Part shown: positions 32,792 through 45,500 of the stretch, piece after piece
Layout: every line of letters begins with the position of its first letter
Numbering within the stretch: position 1 is the first letter of the stretch
Assembly: GCA_019671005.1 (NCBI GenBank)
Contig: CM033719.1
Coordinates: forward strand, 18,774,750-18,838,749
Origin: Hibiscus mutabilis
Lineage: Eukaryota; Streptophyta; Magnoliopsida; Malvales; Malvaceae
Reading direction: 5' to 3'
DNA length: 64,000 nucleotides
Position numbers and translations under genes: made by a program
Notes under the pieces: model-generated
Told to the model about the DNA's origin: nothing
The model's database searches: none
The model's input: only the letters and a program-made list of their open reading frames with translations

Positions 32792-35787
32792 TGTAACACC
32801 ACTTTCCCCTATTAGTTACCAAACACGAGTCGGTGATGTTAATTAAATTAAAAATCAATTTTTTTCAATTTTTGAAAAAAATATGGCAGTCTGCACTGTC
32901 TTTTCTTAAAATTTTTAATAAATTTTTGTAAGTTTCAGAACTTCATTTGGAAATTTTTTTAGTAAACTAGATTCATCAGGCTATCAATCCATATAAATTA
33001 GAGATCTTAACTCATGGCACACAAGTGCAGAAAATTCGTTAAATATGCACTACAGTGCAGATCTGCTGTCTGGAAATTCTGACTTTGCATCGAATAAAAA
33101 TTCATAACTTTTAGCACAGACCTCAAAATCATTCACCGTTTTTTTAAAATAAACTAGACTCAATTTCTAGTTCATACATATAAAATCAACATCTAAATCA
33201 ATATGTGGAATTTATAACAATTTTTCAAAGTTGCTTTCTAGAGCAGAATTTCAAGACTGTTTGTATCTGTTTCAAAAATAAGTCTACTAAAATATTCATA
33301 AACCATTTTAAATCATCTAATAAATAATACTAGTCCATATTTTTAACCATAACCATAAGAAAATGTAAAGTTAATAGAGTTTAGCTGACACAAAACATAA
33401 GGATTTAATATTATACATACCACCAATAATACGTTATATATGATGTCAAAATAACAACTATAATAACCTGTAATAGTTGCTCGTCCAACTACACCCGAGC
33501 TATGCTGCTTACCACCACTCTGTATTAACCTACGTGTGCACATGTAAAATACACATGCTAAAAATAACTTAGTGAGGCATTATAATTAATCATAAAATAA
33601 GTATCAAAATAAATGAAAACATGGTTAAGCAAAATCATATCAAATCTTTCATATACTTATAAACAATCACATATAAGAAATGGTGAATTTCATATACATT
33701 TACTTTATAATTAGCCCAAGAATTTGTATAAAGAGAAACTAAAGTATGCAAGGTCGGTACTCCTTGAGTACTAGTCACCGAAGTGACGATAATATATAGA
33801 CACATAAAGTGCCGGAAACATATAGACACATAAGTGCCGAAAACATATAGATCTAAAGATCGGTGTATTGCTATACTACAGTACTTGACTGCTAGACCCC
33901 TAATGGCATGCCACTATACTGTAACTCTCTATCATAAACTTGGGCAAATAATTTCAAATAATTGACTTGTAAATTATCATTTGATAAATGATTCATATAT
34001 CACCATTATTCAATATTAACTTATCAAAATAAAACATAATAGGGCAATTCATACCCTAACATGTACTAACCTTTTTCCTTTGCCTGTGAATCATCATATA
34101 ACTTATAGAAAAACCATGTTATCATTCTAATAAAATCAAATAAATAGAATTTATAAAATTTTACTAAAATACGTTTTAAAACATAACCTTATATGCCTCA
34201 CTAATTACTTGTACCAAAATATGTCTACTTCGGGACGTTGCCTTTATTTTCTTGATTCGTTTCGATCTTGAACGTGTTCAGCTGTTTGTAATCAACCATT
34301 ACGTAACACATAAAATTAAATGTATATGTTAGATTACTAATACACTAAGTACATTAATAGGAGAAAATTCATGAAAATTCCTTTAATGTACTAACAACAT
34401 ATCAATACATTCTTCAATTAAATCTATCCCTCCACTTCCTCCATTCTTTCATTTATAATTATTAACTCAACTTTTGAATTCTTACAATTCACTCCCTTTT
34501 CTAATAATGTAAATATTAAAATAAAGCTTAGGCGATAACAACCAACCTAAAGACTTTAAATTAATATTTCACAAAAAATTCCCCAATATTTATTGTAATT
34601 ACCGAAGGGTCCCTAAACTTTTCGACATTGGATTTTTACTTCAAACAACACTTCAAAGCATGTAGAATATTTATTCTTTCATGACCAACATCAAAATAAA
34701 TCTTTACACTTCAACCCTAAAATTTTCCATAATTGGCATAATGGTCATTCATTCAATTTTCAATATTCCAACTTCAACCAAGTATGAAAAATATCATTTC
34801 TAGTCCTTTCTAACATCAAAATAAATTTTGACATAATTTTCCCTAATTTTCTTCAAAATTTCGAATTGGTCCCCTGATTTCTCCATATAGGGATTTTTCA
34901 TTCTAACATCAAAATTGAACTTCCATCATCAATATAATGCTTCAAACATCATAATCTAACCATTTCAACCAAGATTAGGGTTTATAACTTCCAACATGAA
35001 ATTAACTTGATTCAAGCAAAATTACACCTTTATAACATGAATTCTAACATAATCAAGCTTAATCCTTTCTTTAATCTTCAAACCCTATTTTCTCTCTCTT
35101 CAAGAATATAAACAATTCTTCATAACCTATGTAAAATTGATATCAACAAGTAGAGAATGGAGCAAAGATCATTTTGTCTAACTTAAGCAAAATCAAAATC
35201 TAACTAGAAATGATCAAAATTATCAAAATTTGGAAAAACAAACCTTGTTCTTTTCTTCTCCCAAGCTCACGGCAATATGGTTGAAAATGGGGTTATTTTT
35301 ATCATCTTTTATCCTTATTAATACACTTGTAAAGTGTATTTGAATATAAAATTCAAATAATGCCAATTTACCAATTTAGCCTCTAACTAAATCTTTAATT
35401 TCTAGTTTGACATTCTAGTTAAATTCCAATCAGCCAATATTCATTTTCCATGTAACAATATCCAAAATTCCATTCATGTCCCCTTTAAGTGAAAAGACCA
35501 AAATACCCTTCACTATTCAACTTTTCCACAAATTTGCCATTTTACCACCTATATAAAATTCTGAATAGAATCAAATATGAATCAGTTAAAAATGATTCAA
35601 AACTTCAATGTCATGTTTATCGGATCTTTCCAAGACTGCCTTCAAATTTCCATAACATTTCGAGCTCGACCGATCATCCGAATTCCATTTAAACAAACCA
35701 TAATTTTTATAATCCACACCCTTAGGTGTAATTTCCAAATAATAAAAAAACATCATATCAAACCATAATTTTTATGTTTTATTCGAA
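32792..35787 (-). repeat. Array LTR3 (element-5' end deleted)
   Basis: Starts TGTAACACCAC at 32792. At about 35787 LTR sequence (CCATAATTTTTATG...ATTCGA) jumps into internal protease sequence (ATCCATATCCAAGATAATTT), so the last roughly 200 bp of LTR, the polypurine tract and the integrase fusion are gone. A local scramble with a repeated ACCATAATTTTTAT lies at 35697-35776. Confidence 0.8.
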
Positions 35788-36380
35788 TCCATATCCAAGA
35801 TAATTTCGAACTCATGAAAAGGAAATTCCACCAAATCAACTAGGAATTCAATTCCCTGCATCACTATTGGGCACTTCTTACCAATTCTGTTTACCTATGT
35901 ACTCTGGCCGATAAGGTTTGTTGCAATAACTCCACTAAATATAGATTCTAAGATAATCTCTCTATCTTGGAATAACATAAAAATAACATATAAATGAATA
36001 GATTTCAGATCTATCAATGCAAATACAGGTTTATCATAAATCTAGAAAGTACCTGTAATAAAATCTGGTGCATCCTTATCATTATCAGTGCGAATGTGGT
36101 AGACTCGCGCCGGTGTCCTAAATTCCCTGTTAGAAGCAGTTTCAGATACTCCCGGGCGGTTAACTCCAGAAGATTTTTTATTGCCTTGATATTTTCCTTT
36201 CTGGTTCTGAACTACTGATCTTTCTAACTTATATGGTCTATTATCATTCCTCGGACAATCTCGGAGGAAATGATCAGTAGCACCACAACCGAAACAAGCT
36301 CCCGTAACTCATCGACATTGTCCATAATGGGATCTACCACAATGGTCACATTGGGCTGGACTTTGAAATTTCCTTAAACC

Positions 36381-37199
36381 TCATGTCTTTGTAGTAGAGG
36401 TCTGCGAACCTTTGGATTTCTTGGATGGTGATGATCCAAAAGTTCCTCCATGACTTCTTTTCTGAGGTTGCATACCCTGAGTTGATAGCTTTTCTAATTG
36501 AAAATTTTCCATCCTTTTTGCTCGATCCACAACATCTTGAAATCTAGTAATATCCATAGCAATCAGCACCTCTTTAAAATCAAGATCCAATCATTCAATG
36601 AAGCAAATGGTACGATCCTTCTCAGTAAGAATCAATTCTGAGGCGAAACGGCTCAACTTGTTGAATTCACATTGGTATTCATATACTGTCCGATCACCTA
36701 GATTAAGTTTCAGAAATTCATTTCTCATTTCTTGGATAAACATGTCACTGATATACTTGTTACTGAACTCGCGAAGAAAGAACTCCCAAGTAATCCCTTC
36801 AAGAGGACAAGTAGTAACATTTGTCCACTAGATACGTGCATGCCCTTTTAGAGGAGACATAACTCCTTCCAACTTCTTCTGATCATTACAATGCAATCCT
36901 TCTAGTATAATCTTTAAATCATTCAGCCAATAATTTGCAGTAACCGGATTTCCATCAGTGAAATCCGGTGCTCCAAGCTTCTTTAACTCTTTAGCAGTAG
37001 AAATCTGCGGAGGCTGATTAATAATCATCTCTAAAGTATGTAGGAAATTTCCTTGACCTTGTTCCGGTATTCCAGGCTGAACCGAAACATTCTCATCAGA
37101 CTGTACTGTTGGCTGAGCAAAATTGGCTCCCTCACCAACTTCGGGGTCATTCCGACCCTCTACATGGGTCGCCTGATGCGATCCTATATTCTCAGACAT
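36381..37199 (-). pseudogene. gag polyprotein (internal C)
   Basis: The ATG at 37199 gives MSENIGSHQATHVEGRNDPE, running open for 123 codons through GNPVTANYWLNDLKIILEGL and LEGVMSPLKGHARI. There a TAG replaces the first W of the WW pair (36829-36831). The rest of the gag domain is read through to DMDLDFKEVLIAMDITRF and the basic tail RAKRMENFQLEKLSTQGMQP, with an extra frameshift near 36595. Confidence 0.8.
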
Positions 37200-37346
37200 C
37201 TGTACTCATAATAACATTTCAAGTTAGTAAGCAAGCATATTAACTATACTAGCGACATCGATAGTAATTATGACATCCTAGTGGCATGTACACACTTTTT
37301 AACACTTATAAATCATATTTCCAATCTAGAACCGACTCAACCTATA

Positions 37347-37359
37347 GCTCTGATACCAA
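37347..37359 (-). other. Primer binding site, internal C
   Basis: Reverse complement TTGGTATCAGAGC, a full match to the initiator tRNA-Met type site, 4 nt from the LTR terminus at 37364. Confidence 0.9.
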
Positions 37360-37363
37360 TAAA

Positions 37364-37984
37364 TGTAACACTACTTTCCTGTATTTGTTGCCAAACACGA
37401 GTCGGTGATGTTACTTAATTAAATTAAAAATCCATTTTTCCAATTTTTGAAAAATCTGGCAGCCTGCACTGTCTTTCTTAAAAAAATTTATAAATTTTTG
37501 TAAGCTTCAAAACTTCATTTGGAAAAAAACCTAGTAAACTAGATTCATCAGGATATCAATCCATATAAATTAGAGATCTTAACTCATGACACACAAGTGC
37601 ATAAAATTCGTTAAATATGCACTACAGTGCAGATCTGCTGTCTGGAAATTCTGACCTTGCATCGAATAAAAAAATCATATCTTTTGATATATAAATCGAA
37701 ATCGGTCACCGTTTGTTTTAAAATAAACTAGAATCAATTGCCAGTTCATTCATCATCTAAATCAATCTGTGGAATTTATAGCAATTTTTCAAAGTCATTG
37801 TCTAGAGCATAATTTCAAGACTATTTTTATCCGTTTCAAAAATAAGTCTACTAAAATATTCACAAACCATTTTAAATCATCTAATAAATAATACTAGTCC
37901 ATATTTTTAACCATAACCATAATAAAATGCAAAGTTAATAGAGTTTAGTTTACACAAAACATAAGTATTTAATATTATACATGC
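37364..37984 (-). repeat. Array LTR4, left part
   Basis: The first 621 bp of the LTR from TGTAACACTAC to the T2 insertion at 37985. The matching right part begins at 50030 but corresponds to LTR offset about 2774, so about 2.15 kb of LTR is missing between them. Confidence 0.85.
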
Positions 37985-40534
37985 TATAGCGATGTCCGAT
38001 TCGCTAAAAAATCGATTTTCCGAAGTGTTTGTGGTTTTTCGGGTATTAAAATATTTATTCCGTGGGGGTTTTAAAAAACCACGTTTTATTTAAAAATTGG
38101 AGTCGCCACCGGCCCACTTAGGTAGGTTAGACACCATAAAACCAGAGATTTGAAAACTGTTGGGGTTCGGGAGTCGGTTACGGATGGGGAAGGATTAGCA
38201 CCCCCACACCGCCCAAAATTGGTACTTTAATAATTACCGCTTTATTAATGTTGGATTTTTCGGATTAAAGTATCGATTAATTTATAAATTTGGTTATAAA
38301 TGCGGGTAAATTTTAAAGACCCCGTTATCCGAGAGTAAACGCCCAACCACTATCACTACGCCTGATACTGGGCCCGTTTACGCTCGGATAAAAGGGCACC
38401 GCATTGACAATTCATATATCTCGATATGCAATCTTAGAGAAATAATTCGGATACATACATTTGCATTGACATGGTAAAGGACAAAATAAATAATGAAAAA
38501 CATGGATATCACAAAATTAAACAAATATGATAAACAAGAACATAGCAGATCATAATAATAACGGGGCATGAATAAAAACATGTGAGAAATAAGAAACACC
38601 TACTTTAAGAATACATACATATTAAAAAATAAAAACACACTGTAACATATGCATGACATGGATGTATTATGATGTTAATCTCAAACAACATGCTAGCAAA
38701 GAAACTAATACCTAGTGCATAACATATGACATAATTTGCATACACAAATAGATAAAAACATGTCATTATACATGACTAAAAACACACTAACATGTAACCT
38801 AAAAACATAAAACTCATACTAACATATACAAACACCATGAAAACCAAACTAAAGTATGATATAAAAATGAATATGGACAAAAAACTAAAAAGAAAACAAC
38901 ACATCCAAACATAAGTAGGCTTGGTAAAACATGACATGCACGGATACAACGAGTAATAGAACATGCTAAAAACAAATAAAAACACAAATAAGCAATGAAT
39001 ATTTAGAACACAAAATAGGGACTGAAACGCTAAGAAATAAAATAGAAAGGCAGAAATTAAAAGGAAATAAAACTTGATTTAAGGACGTAATTACAAGCCT
39101 AATGAAACTTAAAAGGACCATACATGTAATTGAACCAAGGGGCGAGCTCGGAGTGAAAATTTCAAAAACGCGTTGGGACTGGGAAGGTAATTTCACCATT
39201 TAAAAATTGATTTATGTTAATTTAGTGATCAAATTGAAATAAAGCAGAAAAGAAAAAGGATCGATATTGCAATTGGCCCATGCGGCGAGCTCAAAACGAA
39301 AATATCAAGGACAAGGGGGGATTTATGTCGTTATTTACCCATTTTTTTTATTTCCCCCTCTATAAAACAGATAGCCGGTCCTCTCTCCCCTTCTTTTCTC
39401 ATTTTTTTAGCTAAAGAAAGAGAGCTCTCATGCTCTCTATTTTTCCAGGAAACCATCTCCCCAAAATAAAAACCTTTTTCGAAACTCATTTTTTTTGTAT
39501 TTCTGATATGGTAAAACTCTGTACAAAAGATTGTAAATCTCCTTACATATATGTTGTTTTCTTCTATTCTTTGTAGAGAAAAAAATAGTACATATTTGGT
39601 AGATTTTTGGTATTGATAATCTTTGTTCTTTGTGATCTTGGCATGTTTGGACGGTACGACTGGTGAGGGGCGGTGTGTACGGTGGCAGAGGGTGGTTGGA
39701 GGCGTGGTGGAAGAAGCATGGTGGAGCTGTCATCTTGGCTGGCCTCGTTCTTGGCCGTTGGATCAGATCTGATCCAACGGCTGAGATAGTTCGATGACGG
39801 ATGGCCCAAATGCAATCTTGAAACTGGTTGGATTGCGCGAGATGGTGCCACGTGGTGCACGATAGTCAAGGGGTAGAGGCATGAGATGCACGCGCGTGTG
39901 GGAGTTCAACAGTCTGGAGAGTGACATCACGTGCGCCAACTGGATTATCTTGGACTGATCTGGACCGTTGGATCAAGACTTGATCCAACGGCCAGAAATG
40001 ACAGCGTCGACAAGATAAAGGAGGGATATCAGACTTGGTTTTTAGGGTTTTTAAATATTAAAAGGATTGGGCTGGCTGGTTGGGCCTTTATGTAAATATT
40101 TTTGGTTTTTTTCTGTAACAATAAACAGTTATTATAAATGGGTTTTATACTTTAGATCTGTTTTTTTAATTTAAACCCCATAGTAATAATAGTAATAATA
40201 ATAATATTATTATGATAATAACATATACACCTATATAATTTATTTACATACAATCATACATGCAAATTAACATATATATATATATATCATATAACATTCA
40301 AACACACATACACATATATTTGCTCACACACCTAATTAATATAAGTATGCACACATTATACAAACAATTAAGGCATACGTAATGTGCAAACATACACACA
40401 TACATACGCATTAGTCACACGTACATAATACACACCCAATAATATTATATGTGTATACATGTAATAATAATATATTAATTATTAAACTAATATATTAACA
40501 ATATTTACAAACTGGATAAAAATGAGAGATTACA
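37985..40534 (-). repeat. 3' LTR of T2
   Basis: On the minus strand it starts TGTAATCTCTC (40534) and ends CATCGCTATA at 37985 (final CA mutated to TA). 2550 bp. Contains a GTTGGATC palindrome pair, G-box CACGTG near 39850 and AT-rich microsatellite runs. Confidence 0.85.
39755..39991. promoter_or_regulatory. Two GTTGGATC palindromes in the T2 3' LTR
   Basis: 39755-39780 is a perfect 26-bp palindrome with half-site CCGTTGGATCAGA. 39965-39991 is 27 bp, arms CCGTTGGATCAAG and CTTGATCCAACGG around one base. The right arm of the second reads TCCAACGGCCA, matching the plant M-phase activator consensus YCYAACGGYYA. The right LTR carries the pair at 49463-49488 and 49672-49698. Confidence 0.6.
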
Positions 40535-40602
40535 GTTGCCCCTCTTTGCTTGTTCTTGTGGAGCGAGAACAAAGCAAAGACCAGAAGCACTCATTTTTAT
40601 CC
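40514..40602. other. Polypurine tract embedded in nested inverted repeats (T2)
   Basis: GGATAAAAATGAG (40514-40526) and CTCATTTTTATCC (40590-40602) are perfect inverted arms. Inside them CTTTGCTTGTTCT (40544-40556) pairs with AGAACAAAGCAAAG (40566-40579). The polypurine tract (reverse of 40535-40546, GCAAAGAGGGGCAAC region) and the LTR start at 40534 sit between the arms. Confidence 0.7.
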
Positions 40603-41076
40603 GACTTCCCTGCTCACGGCTTCGGAATCGCGTGTTATTCTGGAACTCTCTGCTTTTCCTCGGCCTAATCTCCAGGCTCGCAAGTTCTCCCTATATAGAA
40701 CTTCTTCACCTTTGGTCCTTTTTGAGATTCTAGAGTTAGGGCTCTTCCTATATGGAGCCTTTCATTGGGAGTTCGAAAATGTAGGCGTCTCCTTTATATA
40801 ACCTTTGTCTTCGATTTTTCTTTCTTCTTTCTCTATTCTTTTTTCTATTTTTCTTCTATTTCTCTTCTTTTTCTGTTTTTTCATTTTTTCATTTTTATTC
40901 TTCTCTTCTTTTTCTCTTCTTTTTCTGCTTTTTCCTTTTTTTCTCTTCATTTTCTCTTTTTTCTTTTTTATTTTCTTCTTTCTCTATTCTTTTTGTCTTT
41001 TAGTTTTTTCTCTCTCTCTTTTTCTTTTTTATTTTCTTTTTCTTTGTGTTAGTTTCTTCTTCTTTCTGGGGTAAAT
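40603..41076 (-). other. T2 3' region with purine-rich sense strand
   Basis: 40805-41060 is almost pure T/C on plus, so A/G on the element's sense strand, like 5425-5575 of T1. Long Phe/Ser frames on plus and Lys/Glu/Arg frames on minus here are low-complexity artefacts. No gene. Confidence 0.6.
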
Positions 41077-41904
41077 ATCCTTATGCAAGGATCTGACTAA
41101 AGAAGTCAATTTTGAGAAAACCATCCTTATGCAAGGATCCAACTAAAGACGTTGGTTTTAAGAAAAATATCCTTATGAAAGGATCCAACTAAAGAAGTTG
41201 GTTTTAAGAAAATTATCCTTATGAAAGGATCCAACTAAAGAAGTTAGTTTTAAGAAAATCATCATTATGAAAGGATCCAACTAAAGAAGTTGGTTTTAAG
41301 AAAATTATCCTTATGAAAGGATCCAACTAAAGAAGCTGATTTTAAGAAAAGCATCCTTATGCAAGGATCCAACTAAAGAAGTTGATTTTAAAAAAAGTAT
41401 CCTTATGAAAGGATCCAACTGAAGAAGTTGATTTTAAGGAAAGTATCCTTATGAAAGGATCCAACTAAAGAAGTTGGTTTTAAGAAAATTATCCTTATGA
41501 AATGATCCAACTAAAGAAGTTGATTTTAAGGACGTATCATTATGAAAGGATCCAACTAAAGAAGTTGGTTTTAAGAAAAGCATCTTAATGCAAGGATCTA
41601 GCTGAAGAAGTTAATTTTAAGGAAAGTATCCTTATGAAAGGATCCAACTAAAGAAGTTGGTTTTAAGAAAATCATCCTTATACAAAGATCCAACTAAAGA
41701 AGTTGATTTTGATAGAAGTATCCTTATGAAATAATCCAGCTGAAGAAGTTGATTTTAAGGAAAGTATCCTTATGAAATGATCCAACTAAAGAAGTTGATT
41801 TTAAGAAAAGCTTCCTTATGCAACGATCCAGCTGAAGAAGTTGATTTTAAGGAAAATATACTTATGAAAGGATCCAACTAAAGAAGTTGATTCTAAGGAC
41901 GTCA
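41077..41904 (-). repeat. 46-bp minisatellite, about 18 copies (T2)
   Basis: The unit is ATCCTTATGAAAGGAT, then CCAACTAAAGAAGTTG and a GTTTTAAGAAAATT spacer. ATCCTTATGAAAGGAT is a hairpin with 6-bp arms and CAACTAAAGAAGTTG one with 5-bp arms. Period 46 is not a multiple of three and frames do not stay open, so it is not coding. Point changes cluster at a few positions (GAAA/GCAA, GGTT/GATT). Confidence 0.9.
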
Positions 41905-44080
41905 TTAAAAATTTTGGTTTTTAAGAAAAACCTTAAGTGATACCTTGGTTTTATCCGTCTAGAAATTCGTCAGAGTGGCGGCTTGAAAATGTTGACATTT
42001 TCTCTGGTCAACTGATCTCCTTTTTTTTCTCTCTCTTTCTCTCTTTTTCTTTTTTCATTTTTCTTCTTTTTTTTCTTCTTTCTTTTATTTTGATCTCTTT
42101 CTTTCTTCTTTCTTTTTTCTTCTTTCTGTTTCTCTCTTTTTTGTTTTTGTTTTTGTTTGTTTTTTTGTTTGTTTGTTTTTTAAGGGAAAGTGACACTCAA
42201 ACGCGTCTTCTGGATCGATGCAGAGGTGCATGAAGTCTTTGTTGGAGTCATCTTCTTGGAAACTATCTGTCTGTCTTCCTGTATGAATACTAAGGATGAT
42301 GCATGAGCATACCTTATGATGTAAAGTTGCATATGTTCATGTAAAGTGCTATTCTCATAATTGTTGGGGATGCAAAGGTGCAACCTATTCATGTAGACTT
42401 ATATTAATGCAATGATGTATGAAACCCTGTCACAGTCTTCACAGGCATCTTAATACTCAAGTCACCACTTGCTGGTTAGGTAGGCTTCGTCATGTGACTA
42501 CAATCATTAATCATTCTGATGCTCCAACAGCTTTCACCCCCAAAACTTTGTTGCTCATTCCTTGTTCACCCTTTTAGGTCAAGCAACCTCGGTTAACATC
42601 ATCTCTTTACTCAAGAAAGTCTTTTGTCTTCTTCATTAATCCAAATCTTTCGAACCATCCAACATCTCAGGTCTATTCTGCCTTGGATTCTTACAACTAT
42701 TTCCGTTGTTTCACGGACAATGGCGCCCCACTAATCTTGGACTCGAAATCTTTCTTGTCTTTGACCTATCATGCAGAGTCTCTCTCTGTCTCAACATTGG
42801 GATGAGCTAAAATGCCCCCAACTCCCCCAAACCCATCTCTGAGTTCAATCTCTGTCTTTGAACTTAAATGAAGTACTCTAATGGGGATCTGAATCTATGT
42901 CTTTAGGCTTTAAATCCTTTTTTAAGTAAAGAGGCCAATTGCTCGTGTATTCTTTGAATTTTGAAATGAACGGCAAAATTTTGGAACAATACAAACATTT
43001 TTTTGTGTTTTTTGGCTAACACTTGATCAGAAAATCTTGACAGCCGTAGTGATACGTCAAATCGTATACCCTGAGTATCAAGTGCAAAAACGACATTGAG
43101 ACAACTTACCGACGATTGCCCCCAAGCGTGTCATGCATATAAGGGACCTCAAAAGCTGAATTGTTATATGAAAATGTAAAATACATTCCGAGTTATTTTG
43201 GTCTCTCTCTCTTTTCCTTTTTTGACTAGGTTGGACCCTATCAGATCATCATCATTTTTGGCTTATTTTCTTTTTGCTTGGGGAATTCAACTCAACACAT
43301 TCTTTTGGCTCGAGAATAATGATGGAGCAAACAACAATACCCCGAGTTACTCAGCATTGTCATGAGATGAAAATATTACCATCACTCATGAAGCGATTTT
43401 CTTCTCTCTTTTTCCTTCTTATTTTATTTTTTTAATTTTTTTGTTCTTCTTTGTCTTTGTTAGATGATGCATTGCCATCTTATCGCTTCAGAGGAGTGCC
43501 CCAAAGTTGCCACACTCTTATCCAAACAAACCTATTACCAGGTTTTGAACATGCCTATTATCAGGCTTCGAACACTGGAGCTCTTTTTCTTAGGATTTCT
43601 TCTTTCACTCATTTTAAACGTGGGAGATGCTTATTGTTTTTTATTCCACGTACAGTAAATTATGCTTAAATGAGGTCATTAACAATTAACCAAAAAATAA
43701 CTTGGAAGGTAATTACAAATTCGTCTTCTCCGCAGCCTTTGATTTCCAGTAGATGCATGTTGCTCAAAACCAATCACCTAAGTGAAAATAATGTCCTTCA
43801 TGCGATTGATATAAGGACACAATAGCCAAATACATGTATTTTATGTGTAAAAATATGAGTATGCACGTGAAAACAAAAACTAACCCTTATCGATGAGTGA
43901 AATGAATCAAAGAATGAAAATCTTTTGCTAGGTGTGCACAAAAATGATATCATTTCACCAGATATACGCCCCTACAAAATGTCCTTACTACTTTCCAGGC
44001 TTAAAACAGTAAAGCTGACTTCGCATTACTTTTGAAAAGAAAGAGAGAAAACATGAAATGTAGTTAAACACCTAACTAGG
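41905..44080 (-). other. T2 region between the minisatellite and gag
   Basis: Another T/C-rich tract lies at 42015-42180. 43320-43400 and 43490-43560 match the 3' region of T1. No protease, RT or integrase motif is visible on either strand in these 2.2 kb, so pol is absent. The frames at 43451-43669 are antisense to the conserved segment and not supported. Confidence 0.55.
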
Positions 44081-44119
44081 ATGTCAGCACCTCCCCAAAA
44101 TTCATATCTATCACTGTCC

Positions 44120-44365
44120 TTAAAACTTCAGATGACCAGCTTCGATCAGGCTTTGGACCTTATTTTTCAAAGCTCCACAATTTTTCGTTGTGTGGCCCGT
44201 ACTCCCCAAATGGTAATCACATACAACATTGACATCGTACCCTGCCGGATATGGAGGATCTTTTGGCTTGGACTGGACATGGTTTAGCAGCTTCTTTTCG
44301 ATAAGCATCGGAAGCAACTCAGTGTACGTCATAGGAACATGATGAAGTACCTTTGCAGGTTTCAT
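44120..44365 (-). pseudogene. gag C-terminus with zinc-knuckle-like motif (T2)
   Basis: The frame reads VLHHVPMTYTELLPMLIEKK, PPYPAGYDVN, then CDYHLGSTGHTTKNCGALKN and KVQSLIEAGHLKF. The C-x2-H-x4-GH-x4-C knuckle and following helix close the gag of Tat-type elements. It is one frame off from the gag body (44382-44759), with a stop between, and corresponds to 2380-2620 in T1. Confidence 0.75.
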
Positions 44366-44381
44366 GTATCATGAAGACTGA

Positions 44382-45500
44382 TTACAAGGACGACCCTGGG
44401 GCTGACTGATTGGACGAGCACTTACCATATGAACATGAAAATCTTTTTTTTTGAGGAACGGTGCTGTCGTCTTCCTTTTGAGGAACTGTGCTGTAGAGAT
44501 TTATTATCTTTCCCTTCTTAACTGCATCTTCAATGCGCTCTCCAACCATGACTAGGTCTACAAAGTTGACGACATGGTGGCCTACCAGACGATCGTACAA
44601 CACTCCCTTTAGAGTATCCACAATCATGGGAGTAATTTCACTTCCCTGAATCGGGGGTCGAACTTGAGATGTCACATCTCGCCATCGTTGAGCATACTGA
44701 CGAAAACTCTCATCAGGCTTATGCCTTAAACCTTGTAGCACGAATCGATTTGGGGTCATATCTGTTATATGCTTGTACTGTTTTGTGAAGGCTTTTGAAA
44801 GATCCTTCTAGGACTTGATATCTACACGGCTTAATTGATTGTACCACCGGATGGCTGCCCCAGTCAGACTATCTTGGAAGCAATGGATTAAGAGCTTTTC
44901 ATCTTTTGCAAAGGCAGTCATCTTCTGGCAATACATGGTAATATGCGCGAAAGGACACGAAGTTCCATCATACTTATCGAAATCATGGGTTTTGAACTTC
45001 GGTGGTAAAACAAGGTCGGCTACTAGGCTCAGATCGCTGGCATCATTCCTTGGTTCCTCTACAGTCTGCATGGCTTTGACTTTTTCCTCCATGAGATGAA
45101 ATCTTTCTTCCCATTTCTTTTCCACTTCATTTCTAATTTCCTCGACGAAGTCCAGATCTGTCACATCTTCTCCGTAGAATGCCTCTGTATTCATGGGTTG
45201 GTTTTCAGATGCCTCTGCTTGGAGACTAGTAGATATCCCAACAGGGTCAATGTATACTCTTCTGGCCAGATTTGGCGTCACCGGTTGAACCTTGCTGTGA
45301 GATGAGATACCTTTTGGCTCCTGGGTGACTTCGTCTTCAACCTTTTCTTTCCCCAAGCTTTTTGCTAGCAAGGCAGTTATGTCGGACACTATCGTAGCTT
45401 GCGATTGAGCGATCTGATCGCTGAGACTCTTCTTGGCTTTATCAAAATGCGCTTCCAAATCTTTCTGCCCCTTTTCTAGACTGACTACTCTGTCTTCCAT
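44382..45500 (-). pseudogene. gag polyprotein with a single in-frame stop (T2)
   Basis: It starts MEDRVVSLEKGQKDLEAHFD, a coiled N-terminal segment (1-65), then a linker and MEEKVKAMQTVEEPRN. The gag domain shows LVLPPKFKTHDFDKYDGTSC, HITMYCQKMTAFAKDEKLLI, FQDSLTGAAIRWYNQLSRVD, then (after the stop) KDLSKAFTKQYKHITDMTPN and SFRQYAQRWRDVTSQVRPPI. One TAG at about 44809 sits where Trp of the 'WKDL' block is expected (TGG to TAG). After 44382 the frame stops and the tail continues in another frame. It is the best preserved gag in the window, but disabled. It is 35-45% alike T1 gag by eye. Confidence 0.85.

Larger units (their letters stand above)
35788..37363 (-). mobile_element. Array internal region C (polypurine end deleted)
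   Basis: Contains degenerate protease (35788-36180), knuckles (about 36240-36350), gag (36381-37199) and the primer site (37347-37359). The integrase-tail fusion is missing because of the junction at 35787. Confidence 0.8.

Noticed and set aside
38378..39199. Phe/Tyr/Ser-rich open frames on minus in the T2 LTRs (also 47804-48546)
   Set aside because: They recur because the LTR is duplicated; composition is that of T-rich DNA, with no domain, and the copies end at different points.
40765..41074. Frames rich in Phe/Ser on plus and Lys/Glu on minus
   Set aside because: Low-complexity T/C tract read in any frame; the same effect occurs at 5143-5655 and 42008-42196.
41077..41904. Possible CRISPR-like array
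   Set aside because: Units are contiguous 46-bp tandem copies without unique spacers, in a plant retroelement.
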